Below, one piece after another: positions 36,593-45,266 of a stretch of DNA of 64,000 nt. Origin of the DNA: Ruminiclostridium herbifermentans (GTDB lineage Bacteria; Bacillota; Clostridia; Acetivibrionales; DSM-1351); NCBI RefSeq assembly GCF_005473905.2, contig NZ_CP061336.1, forward strand, positions 434,001 to 498,000. Reading direction: 5' to 3'. How positions within the stretch are numbered: position 1 is the first letter of the stretch; the number at the start of each line of letters is the position of its first letter. Below the pieces are notes generated by a model. The model was not told the origin of the DNA. It was given only the letters and a program-made list of their open reading frames with translations, and searched no databases. A program made the translations under genes and the position numbers.

Positions 36593-36871
36593 ATGAATAT
36601 TTCAACTATAAATGAAGAAGAAATAATGAATAAGTTAACAAAAATTTTTAAGGATAGATTCCTTATTGATTTGAGTGAATATACAAATAATGATTTGTCT
36701 AAGGATTTATTAAGTGATACATATAAGCTGACACCAGGAAGTTTGATTTACCTTTTCTTTGATGTTGAAAAAGAATTTAATATAAGTATACCTGAGGAGG
36801 ATATAGTTGCTGGCAAGTTTAATAGCATTAATAATATATTTTGCATAATAAAAAATCAGCTGGAAATATAA
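36593..36871 (+). CDS. Acyl-carrier-like peptide maturation protein (unit C)
   Basis: A 92-residue acyl-carrier-like protein, colinear with those of units A and B. It differs at the critical site: LTPGSLIYLFFDVEKEFNI carries G-S-L where units A and B have R-D-L and true carriers have D-S-L. A Ser is therefore present at the phosphopantetheine position in this copy only. Start ATG 36593 follows TTAGGGGGG. Whether it can be loaded is unknown. Confidence 0.8.
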   Translation: MNISTINEEEIMNKLTKIFKDRFLIDLSEYTNNDLSKDLLSDTYKLTPGSLIYLFFDVEKEFNISIPEEDIVAGKFNSINNIFCIIKNQLEI

Positions 36872-36876
36872 GATAT

Positions 36877-37842
36877 ATGTATAATGAAGTAATTCGATTT
36901 GTAGTTATAGATGTTGGAATTAATAAAAATTTATACTATACCAGATTTATAACTAAATATAATATAATTTCACAACTGGAAACAATAAAAATCCTTATTC
37001 TTCTAGTCATGGTGCTATTTGTGTTGCAATTATATGCAAATTTGCTCCTAATGCGATACTAAATGGTGTTAAGATACTTGATAATAACTGTATTGCTATA
37101 AATGACAGCTTATAAAGGCTATTAAATGGTCATTGACAATAGACTTAATGTTATAAATGTATCATTGGTTACTATTGGGTATATGGATTTTACATTGCTT
37201 AAGAAAGCTATAAATTTAGCCTATGAAAAAGGTGTAATAACAGTTGCAGCATTTAACAATTCGAATGTATTTATTTTTGCTATGCTTTTGATGGAATTGA
37301 GATAACGGCATGTGGTAATCATTCGTCGCATTTACATCAGGAGAAAGTAAATGCACGAAACTATTAAATAGTTATGTAGCATCACAAATAACAGCTATTA
37401 TATATAATATTCTCTTTGAGAACAACAGTAAGATGTTGCTTAAGTAGTAAGAAAAAGTTATGGAAAAAGCTAACTGATGAATTTTTTTCGTAAGGATGGC
37501 TATAATGTTGTCGCTGTATCTAATAAATGCGATGGAATATTAAGTTCAATTAATTATATACATGTTTTTTTAATTAGCCCTCTAAACTTAATTGATAAGA
37601 TATATAACCTTGATTTGATATTACTTGGAATAGATTTAAGTATAGAAAATAGTGATATTGATATTAGTATTTTTATCATTGATACAAATATAAATAGCGA
37701 AAGTAGCCCAGAACATAGTAATGATGACATATTTTTGTTATGAAGAATTATAGATGTTTCAAATATAAATCAAAATGTATTTATTTATAGTGATGAATCA
37801 GTTAAGAGTCTATATTCATATATTATAAACATTATTCAATAG
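36877..37842 (+). pseudogene. Decayed S8 subtilisin gene (unit C)
   Basis: The region matches the unit B subtilisin from end to end but in shifting frames. Recognisable pieces are FVVIDVGINKNLYY (Asp region), SSHGAICVAIICKFAPNAIL (His region), VINVSLVTIGYMDFTLLKKA, then MNFFRKDGYNVVAVSNKCDG from the C-terminal domain and SLYSYIINIIQ at the end. The Ser region survives only in scattered form (SYVASQITAI). Several frameshifts and stops exclude an active protease, so unit C would depend on the unit B enzyme. Confidence 0.85.
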
Positions 37843-37970
37843 AATAAAAAGCACTTCATAAATTTTATGCACAGTTATGCGTGATTTATTTACAATATGA
37901 ATTGTTTTACATTGTACAAAATGGATATAAATGCTAAAATAGTCCATATAAACAATTAGAGGTAAAAATC

Positions 37971-39179
37971 ATGCTTGCTATAAAATATTATAAAATAATT
38001 TCAGCTATAATTCCATTTTCAGCATTATTAATTAGTATACTTATTACGTTCAATAATGGGAATACGATGCAATTGATTATATTGACCTTACTTGTAACTG
38101 TATTTTTGGGGATATACAGTTTTTTAATATGTAATACGAAACATAGAACATTTTGTGAAATAATAATACTAATAACTACATTAATTGTATTCTATATAAA
38201 CTATTTAGATATAACAAATTTTTCACAAATATACTTCTATTTAATTGTATCAAATGTAATTACATTCCGTTTTGACATGTATTGCTTTATTTATATGTGT
38301 TTTGGATATTTTTCATTGATACTGACTATTTACTTAAAATACGCTAGATGGAACTATTTTGACTTTTTTTATTTGTTCCCTAATATAATTGAGAATTCTT
38401 TTTATTTCATTTTTATAATAGGAATGATTTATATAGCAGGATATCAGACCCATCAAAGCCAGATATTAAGTAACACTATGAATGAATTGAAAATGAAATC
38501 AAATGAACTTGAGAAGGTAAATAACAAACTTCAAGAGACTATGAAATCCCTTGAAGAGATGACTGTATTACGAGAAAGAAATCGTATAGCCAGAGAAATT
38601 CATGATACCATTGGACATACTCTTACTACTGTTTCAATAGAAATAGAAGCAGGAAAGCGTTTAGCAGAAAAAGATCTGAATCTTGCTTTAGAAAAATTTG
38701 AGTTAGCTCAGGAACAAGTTAGAAAAGGATTAAATGATATAAGATCCTCGGTAAGAATGCTAAAGGATGGCAATGGTGTATTACCTTTTATTCCTTCTAT
38801 ACAGGCACTTATCAACGAAACTGAGTTACATGCGGGTGTTTCAGTAAAGTTTAGCTTTTCACAATTACCTTTTTTAAATCCAGAGCAGGAAAAGGTATTA
38901 TATAGAGTTGTTCAAGAAGGCTTGACAAATGGAATAAGGCATGGTAAATGTACAGAATTTGTCCTGCAATTAGAATTTAAAAACAATAGAATAATTCTTT
39001 TAATAGTTGATAATGGAAAGGGATGTGATGACATAGCTTTCGGATTTGGACTTAATGCCATGAAGGAGCGGGTAGAGGAATTGAGGGGTAACTTAAGTTT
39101 TAAGTCTTCTTTAGGGAATGGATGCAGTCTTAAAGTAGATATTCCGATAGAGGAGGAGTGTATTAATGGATATTATTAA
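37971..39179 (+). CDS. Sensor histidine kinase, HisKA_3 type
   Basis: A 402-residue membrane sensor kinase. About six hydrophobic segments occupy residues 5-160, then a short coiled coil (MNELKMKSNELEKVNNKLQE), the dimerisation/phosphoacceptor box RNRIAREIHDTIGHTLTT (HisKA_3, as in DesK/NarL-type systems), and an ATP-binding domain with the N box EGLTNGIRHGKC and the G box VDNGKGCD followed by GFGLNAMKERV. The membrane part has no large extracellular loop, so it may sense a lipid-soluble or membrane-bound signal, perhaps the peptide itself. It overlaps the response-regulator gene by 14 bases. Confidence 0.9.
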   Translation: MLAIKYYKIISAIIPFSALLISILITFNNGNTMQLIILTLLVTVFLGIYSFLICNTKHRTFCEIIILITTLIVFYINYLDITNFSQIYFYLIVSNVITFRFDMYCFIYMCFGYFSLILTIYLKYARWNYFDFFYLFPNIIENSFYFIFIIGMIYIAGYQTHQSQILSNTMNELKMKSNELEKVNNKLQETMKSLEEMTVLRERNRIAREIHDTIGHTLTTVSIEIEAGKRLAEKDLNLALEKFELAQEQVRKGLNDIRSSVRMLKDGNGVLPFIPSIQALINETELHAGVSVKFSFSQLPFLNPEQEKVLYRVVQEGLTNGIRHGKCTEFVLQLEFKNNRIILLIVDNGKGCDDIAFGFGLNAMKERVEELRGNLSFKSSLGNGCSLKVDIPIEEECINGYY

Positions 39180-39813
39180 GGTACTTATAGCGGATGATCA
39201 AACACTTATGAGAGATGGACTCAAGACTATTTTGGAACTTGAAGAAGGCATGGAAGTGGTTGGTGTGGCTGAAAATGGAATTCAAGCTTATGAATTGGCA
39301 GAAAAACTTAATCCAGATGTTGTACTAATGGATATTAGAATGCCTATAATGGATGGAGTAGATAGTACACGAATAATTAAAAATAATAACCCTTCAATAG
39401 TAGTAATAATGTTAACTACATTTGATGATGATGAATACATAATACAAGCACTTCAGTATGGAGCAAGCGGATATCTTTTAAAAGACATTCAAGGGAATAA
39501 ACTTATTCAGGCAATACGTGAAAGCATGGCTGGGAATTTGCTCATGCCTTCAAATATAGCAGTAAAACTTGCAACTAGGCTTTCAAAAATATCCGAAAAA
39601 GAATCAATAAATATTAAGAGCAATAATTTAGCGTTATCTTATAGAGAACAGGAAATTGCAACATTGATGATTAAGGGTTATACAAATAAGCAAATTGCAT
39701 CTGAATTATGCATATCTGAAGGAACGGCAAAGAATTATATAAGTATGATTTACAGTAAAATTGGTATTAATGACAGAACTAAAGCTGTAATTTTTTTAAG
39801 GGAATGTTTATGA
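39166..39813 (+). CDS. LuxR/NarL-family response regulator
   Basis: A 215-residue regulator. The receiver domain has the acidic pair in LIADDQTLMRDG, the phosphorylation Asp in DVVLMDIRMPIMDG (about residue 56) and the Lys in YLLKDI; the C-terminal LuxR-type helix-turn-helix is LSYREQEIATLMIKGYTNKQ through CISEGTAKNYISMIYSKIG. It is the partner of the overlapping kinase gene. Likely targets are the surrounding peptide, lipoprotein and transporter genes, but no binding site is proven. Confidence 0.92.
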   Translation: MDIIKVLIADDQTLMRDGLKTILELEEGMEVVGVAENGIQAYELAEKLNPDVVLMDIRMPIMDGVDSTRIIKNNNPSIVVIMLTTFDDDEYIIQALQYGASGYLLKDIQGNKLIQAIRESMAGNLLMPSNIAVKLATRLSKISEKESINIKSNNLALSYREQEIATLMIKGYTNKQIASELCISEGTAKNYISMIYSKIGINDRTKAVIFLRECL

Positions 39814-39831
39814 ATAATGGGGGCGTTAAAA

Positions 39832-41055
39832 GTGAAAGAAATTAGACATATTATTTTGCTAATATTAATTACTTCAATTTTAACTAGTTGCAATGGTATT
39901 AATCAAAGAGAAGTGAATCTAGAGATTGCAACAAAACCATTAACACTTGAGTTGGGAAGAGGTAAATTAAAGACTTTACCTTCATATGATAAATTTCAGC
40001 CGGGTAAGTTGCAAATAGATTTACGTAGTTACGATTTAACAACCCTTGACCTTAAAGAAAGATACGAAGATTTAATTCATGCTGATTTTGACACTGTAAC
40101 AAAATGGCCTTATGGCTTACCAGAAGGATTTAATCCTAAAAAAATTATTGAACAAGGTAAAAATCCAGGTTTAAATATACGAGACTTACATAATAAGGGC
40201 ATTACTGGTGAAGGTGTAGGTATTGCTATTATTGACGGAGCTTTGTTAGTTAATCATGTAGAGTACAGAGATAGACTAAAATTATATGAAGAAGTACATT
40301 GTCTTGATAAAACCTCTACGCCAAGTGGATGTGCTGTTGTATCAGTTATTGCAGGAGAGAAAACAGGAGTTGCTCCTAAAGCAAATATTTATTATATTGC
40401 AGAAACACATAAGTTTTTAACTCAGAGAACCTCTGATATTGATTTTTCATCACTTGCACTAGCTGTCAAAAGGATTCTCGAAATCAACGACACTCTTCCT
40501 AAAAGAGATAAAATAAGAGCATTAGTTATTGACGGCGACTGGACTCAGACAAATAATGACCATGATGCTATGGACAAAGCAGTGGAAGAGGCGAAAGAGA
40601 AGGGGATATTTGTTGTTTCTAATTCTATTTGTGAAACATACAATCAGGAGATGGATTTTAATGGGCTTGGAAGAGATCCTCTTGCAGATCCAGATGATAT
40701 TTCCTCATATGGTCCAGGTGAGGAGTGGAAGAGCAGATTTTTTATGTTTGAGAAGTATAGTAATGCAAAAGAAGTGCTTTTAGTTCCGATGGATTCCAGA
40801 ACTACTGCCAGTCCGACAGGAGACAGTGATTATACTTTTTATAATGTCGGAGATATAAAACTTTCATCTGCATATATCGCTGGCTTATATGCACTGGCTT
40901 GCCAGGTAAAACCTGAGATAACACCACAAGAATTTTGGCATACAGCTCTCAAAACAGGTGATACTACTTACATTATAAACAATGTTATCAATTATAATTA
41001 CAAGTTTGGGAAGGTTGTCAATCCCAAAAAGCTTATAAAGGAGTTAATGAAATAA
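39832..41055 (+). CDS. Subtilisin-like lipoprotein lacking catalytic residues
   Basis: A 407-residue lipoprotein: signal peptide ending ILTSC (Cys20), a linker, then an S8-like fold from about residue 120. The Asp strand is present (GVGIAIIDGALL, Asp135), but the His motif reads TPSGCAVVSVIAG instead of HGT, and the region for the Ser motif reads DIKLSSAYIAGLYALA where GTSxAxPxxAG is expected, so both His and Ser appear to be missing. GVAPKAN and the helix pattern around them are kept. It is therefore probably a pseudo-protease that binds a peptide at the cell surface. GTG 39832 (after GGGGG) is preferred over ATG 39817. It follows the response regulator closely, so it may be the sensory partner of the two-component system. 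Confidence 0.65.
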   Translation: MKEIRHIILLILITSILTSCNGINQREVNLEIATKPLTLELGRGKLKTLPSYDKFQPGKLQIDLRSYDLTTLDLKERYEDLIHADFDTVTKWPYGLPEGFNPKKIIEQGKNPGLNIRDLHNKGITGEGVGIAIIDGALLVNHVEYRDRLKLYEEVHCLDKTSTPSGCAVVSVIAGEKTGVAPKANIYYIAETHKFLTQRTSDIDFSSLALAVKRILEINDTLPKRDKIRALVIDGDWTQTNNDHDAMDKAVEEAKEKGIFVVSNSICETYNQEMDFNGLGRDPLADPDDISSYGPGEEWKSRFFMFEKYSNAKEVLLVPMDSRTTASPTGDSDYTFYNVGDIKLSSAYIAGLYALACQVKPEITPQEFWHTALKTGDTTYIINNVINYNYKFGKVVNPKKLIKELMK

Positions 41056-41313
41056 GGTAAGTATCTGACTAAATAGTTAAATGTTTTATGTTAGTAAATA
41101 TATGACTAAGGTCACTTATCATATGACTTACTTATATGTTAAAGTTTAACTGTTAAATAATACTAAAGTTAGAAAATTAAATAATAGAAACAGATTAATC
41201 TTCTTTCAATTTTTTATAATGTATTGTTATCAATATAAACTAACAATTAAATCACAAAAGGCAAAGTAGAATTTCATTTTTGTGACTAAAGTGATGAGAA
41301 AGGACTTGTAGTT

Positions 41314-42669
41314 ATGAAAATAAAAAAGTATATATCCATGATATTGCTGATTTTAATACTTGCAAGTACAGCATCGTGTTCAGATAAGAATACTGAAACT
41401 AGTGGAACTAAAGATTCAAAAGCAGTAATAACAATGGATGTATTGAGTAATGACCGTTATATCCTTGCTGCTATTGGGCAATTCAATGAGGAACATAAAG
41501 ATATAAGAATAGAATATGGCGATATAATTACATATAACGAGGAATATAAAAATAAGTACATAACGAGACTATCTGTAGGAGAAGGACCTGATATTATCAG
41601 AGTTGATAATGAACTAGGGTTGTTAACAGCTGTACATAAAACAGCTGATGCTGGGATATTTTATGACCTTAATGAGTTGATTAATAAGGATAACAGCTTC
41701 AACCTTTCAGATTATAACCAAAAGGTAATGAATAGCGGTGTAATTAATGGAAAGAGGTTTTTGATACCTCTACGCTATAACTTCAGTACATTTTTTGCTA
41801 AAAAAGGTGTCTTAAAGGAGAATGGCTTTACTACAGATGGAGAGAAATACACTCTTGAGAACTTTGCTGATGAAGTGTATGCATTTATGCAAAAAAATAA
41901 GGGTACTGGAAAGTACTTTATGACTCTTCATAATTTTACACTGAGTGATATTGTAAAAATAAGCGGACTAAGTCTTATTGATATAAATAAGAAGACTGCA
42001 AAATTGAATTCTGCGGAATTTGTAGATTTACTAAATATTTACAAAAAGCTACATTCAGTAGAGACAGAAATTTCTAAAGATATAAGGTATTACGTTAATA
42101 CTGGAGATATTTTTGCTTGTACTGTAGAGTGTCCGGACTTTGACAACGGTAATTGCTTGATAATGAATAATATGGATTCAATATTTTGGTCAAGAGATAG
42201 AATCAATAAGGTAGCTAATACTTATATATTCCCTCAGTATACAAATAAAAAGAGTATTCTGTTAGAACCTATATTATATTTAGCAATTAATTCAAAATGC
42301 AAATATAAACAAGAGGCTTTTGAATTTATTAAGCTACTTCTTACGGAAGAATATCAGAAAGCAGATGATTTAAAAGGGTTTTACTCATTAGCCGTTAATA
42401 ATAACGCTTATTTAAACAACGTAAATTTCTATATTAGCAACCTTGATAATGCCCAACCAATAGAGGGCGAATATGATGCAGAAAAAAGAAAGGAACAGGT
42501 TAGAGAACAGTACCAAGAAATACAAGAAATTAGTGTGTGTGATACTGTAGATGCTCAGGTTTATGATATTATCGACAGCGAGGCTAAGAATTTTATAGAT
42601 GGGAAACGTAGTGCTGAGAAGACAGCAGAGATTATTCAAGACAAGGTTATGTTATATTTGAATGAATAA
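41314..42669 (+). CDS. Family-1 extracellular solute-binding lipoprotein
   Basis: A 451-residue lipoprotein (signal ending STASCSDKN). It follows the family pattern: VGEGPDIIRVDNEL, FYDLNELINKDNSFNLSDYN, NGKRFLIPLRYNFSTFF, AINSKCKYKQEAFEFIKLLL and the closing AEKTAEIIQDKVMLYLNE. It is closest to the protein at 15305. Of all copies it is the only one placed directly before two permease genes, so it is the best candidate for the binding protein of that importer. Clear AAGGA ribosome binding site before ATG. Ligand unknown. Confidence 0.87.
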   Translation: MKIKKYISMILLILILASTASCSDKNTETSGTKDSKAVITMDVLSNDRYILAAIGQFNEEHKDIRIEYGDIITYNEEYKNKYITRLSVGEGPDIIRVDNELGLLTAVHKTADAGIFYDLNELINKDNSFNLSDYNQKVMNSGVINGKRFLIPLRYNFSTFFAKKGVLKENGFTTDGEKYTLENFADEVYAFMQKNKGTGKYFMTLHNFTLSDIVKISGLSLIDINKKTAKLNSAEFVDLLNIYKKLHSVETEISKDIRYYVNTGDIFACTVECPDFDNGNCLIMNNMDSIFWSRDRINKVANTYIFPQYTNKKSILLEPILYLAINSKCKYKQEAFEFIKLLLTEEYQKADDLKGFYSLAVNNNAYLNNVNFYISNLDNAQPIEGEYDAEKRKEQVREQYQEIQEISVCDTVDAQVYDIIDSEAKNFIDGKRSAEKTAEIIQDKVMLYLNE

Positions 42670-42934
42670 AATATGTAGAAAATAAAGCATTTGTGTATGA
42701 TTTGAAGAGATAAATACTTTTAAATATAAACTCATTTTGTGTTAAATAATAAAATGCTATCCCAAAGGGGTTTGTAAATGGTTTCTATTCTTTACTCAAG
42801 CATTGTATAAAAATATTTCAAACATATTTTATAACTAGAAGTTTTCAAACATGCAGATAAATAGATTAGTTAATTACTTCAGAAAGCTAATTAATTATAA
42901 ATAAGGAAAGAATGATAAGGAAAGATTGATACAT

Positions 42935-43798
42935 ATGAAACTTAAAACCAGACAATCAATAGCAGGCTTCGCATTTGCACTTCCTAGTTTATCAGGTTTT
43001 GCACTATTTTTTGCAATACCTTTTGTTATAAGCTTGTATTACTGCTTTACTGAGGGAGTAGGTGGGGCGAGGTTTGTTGGGCTAAAGAATTTTAATGACC
43101 TTTTGCATAGTGGTTCTTTTTTGTTAGCAGCAAAAAATACCCTTATATTTAATGCCATAAGTGTTCCGTTAATAATGGCACTTTCACTTATTTTTGCAAT
43201 TCTGTTAAACAGACAAATAAAAGGGCTGTCCTTTTTCCGAAGTTCTTTCATACTGCCGATGGTAATACCTGCGGCATCTGTAATCCTTGTTTGGAATATT
43301 ATGTTTAGCCAATATGGAGTGCTGAATAATCTTCTTAATACTTTCGGAATTACTAGCGATGTGGATTGGATTAGAAGCGACTGGTCTATGTGGATTCTGG
43401 TTCTGCTATACGTATGGAAAAACTGCGGCTACAATGTAATACTGCTTTTAGCTGGATTAAACAATATTCCTAAGGAGTATTATGAAGCAGCACGTATAGA
43501 TGGGGCAAGAGCATTTGACTGCTTTACGAGAATTACTATACCATTTTTGATTCCTACTGGATTCTTTGTATTTATGATATCAATTGTAAATTCCTTCAAG
43601 GTATTCAGAGAAGCTTATTTATTGGCAGGAAGCTATCCTTCACTGAAAATATATATGCTTCAGCATTTTATGAATAATAATTTTATGAATCTATCCTATC
43701 AGAGACTTACTACTGCAGCCTTTCTTATGGCCATATTAGTGGCTTTGCTGGTTATGGTGCTTTACAAAGTAGAAGGAAGATTCGGAAGGGGTATATAG
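42935..43798 (+). CDS. ABC importer permease, sugar type (MalF-like)
   Basis: A 287-residue inner-membrane permease with six hydrophobic segments and the cytoplasmic EAA loop YYEAARIDGARAFDCFTRIT followed by IPFLIP, typical of MalF/UgpA-type subunits of carbohydrate importers. It pairs with the second permease at 44070 and with the lipoprotein before it; there is no ATPase gene in the window, which is common where a shared MsmX-type ATPase serves several importers. ATG 42935 is chosen over an upstream in-frame TTG because AGGAAAG precedes it. A damaged copy of this gene's start lies at 31551. Confidence 0.88.
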   Translation: MKLKTRQSIAGFAFALPSLSGFALFFAIPFVISLYYCFTEGVGGARFVGLKNFNDLLHSGSFLLAAKNTLIFNAISVPLIMALSLIFAILLNRQIKGLSFFRSSFILPMVIPAASVILVWNIMFSQYGVLNNLLNTFGITSDVDWIRSDWSMWILVLLYVWKNCGYNVILLLAGLNNIPKEYYEAARIDGARAFDCFTRITIPFLIPTGFFVFMISIVNSFKVFREAYLLAGSYPSLKIYMLQHFMNNNFMNLSYQRLTTAAFLMAILVALLVMVLYKVEGRFGRGI

Positions 43799-44069
43799 CT
43801 TTTGTGGATTTGAGCAATCCTTTGTACGAACAGAGTGTATTTTTGAACTGCAAAAGGATACAAGTGTATTTTTGTTATTTGTGCTGCCGATAATGTGGGT
43901 GAAATGGAAGCAAGCTTAAAATAAAAAATTAGAATGTAGCGATATCAATTTGAGAACAAATTAAGCGTGGAGGTTAGCTTAAAAGAATATGAATGTAGTT
44001 AAAAATAACTGCGTACCTTCACGATTTCCTTACTAAAATTTTGCATACAAAGTGAGCGTGAAGGTTAGT

Positions 44070-45065
44070 ATGAGCAATACCGATAATAAAATTTATACAG
44101 TTGAGCCTGAATACAGCCGCAATAACCCTTTAAATACTGTAAATAAGACTGTTAGGGTATTAAATAAAAAGAAGCGTGTCACAGTACAAAGCATTGTAAA
44201 ATATGTGGTGCTTATATGCATCGCTGCTGCTCTTTTGTTTCCTGTAATATATATGGTTACAAATTCCTTTATGTCAAACAGCGAGGTACTAAGAAATTAC
44301 AATGTTATAAGCAGCGGGGGTATTGATAACACTGTAATTAATGATGAAGGAATTGAAGAAACAAAGCACACATATATTAGTTTCAAGCTAATACCTGATA
44401 TGGTCAGTTTTATGCAGTATTATAATGTTCTTCTTAGAAAGCCAAAATTTCTTCTAATGTTTTGGAATTCTGTATTTCTCACTGTACCTATAGTTGTGGG
44501 ACAAATAATAGTTGCAACCCTTGCTGCCTATGCATTTAGTAAGCTTAAATTTCCTTTTAGCGATAAGATTTTCTTTATATATATTATTGTTATGATGATG
44601 CCTTTTCAGGTAACTCTTGTTCCTAATTACATTGTTCTTAAAGAACTTAACCTGTTGGGGAGTTATTGGTCTATTATATTTCCGGGAACATTTGCTACAT
44701 TTGGGGTATTTCTTCTCAGACAGTTTATGGTGTACATACCTGATGAATATTGTGAGTCGGCTAAAATAGATGGAGCTGGATATATGAGATCCTTTTTTAG
44801 TATCGTTCTCCCCCAATGCAAGGGAGCGCTGGCCTCTCTGGCAATTCTGGTTTTTATAGATAATTGGAACATGGTAGAGCAACCATTGATTTTTTTGGAT
44901 AATGAAACAATGCATCCCCTCTCAATATTTCTTTCAAGGATAAATGAGCAGGAAATAGGAATTGCCTTTGCTTGTGGAATGTTATATATGATTCCTACAC
45001 TTCTGGTGTTCCTATATGGTGAAAATTATTTTATAGAGGGAATTGAGATGTCAGGTGTAAAGTAG
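44070..45065 (+). CDS. ABC importer permease, sugar type (MalG-like)
   Basis: A 331-residue permease of the MalG/UgpE type, with a charged N-terminal extension of about 50 residues, six membrane segments and the EAA loop YCESAKIDGAGYMRSFFSIV followed by LPQCK. It ends with GIEMSGVK, typical of the family's C terminus (G-x-xxGAxKG). The start at ATG 44070 follows GTGAAGG by five bases; the upstream GTG at 44052 lacks a ribosome binding site. It forms the heterodimer partner of the permease at 42935. Confidence 0.87.
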   Translation: MSNTDNKIYTVEPEYSRNNPLNTVNKTVRVLNKKKRVTVQSIVKYVVLICIAAALLFPVIYMVTNSFMSNSEVLRNYNVISSGGIDNTVINDEGIEETKHTYISFKLIPDMVSFMQYYNVLLRKPKFLLMFWNSVFLTVPIVVGQIIVATLAAYAFSKLKFPFSDKIFFIYIIVMMMPFQVTLVPNYIVLKELNLLGSYWSIIFPGTFATFGVFLLRQFMVYIPDEYCESAKIDGAGYMRSFFSIVLPQCKGALASLAILVFIDNWNMVEQPLIFLDNETMHPLSIFLSRINEQEIGIAFACGMLYMIPTLLVFLYGENYFIEGIEMSGVK

Positions 45066-45266
45066 TTAGCTTTTAAGCTAATGGCATAAGTATTTGGTCA
45101 ATAAAGCTTTGCATGTACAGCAATTAGTAGTTAATTGAGTTTTATAAAATAATGCGATAGCGTTTATAAATAGTGGGTTAAAAAGTAAATTATGACTAGC
45201 ATAAGAATGTAAAAATAGGTACGTTTTGCTTTCGCGATTTTGTAGTTAATTCAGGAGGTTATAAAA

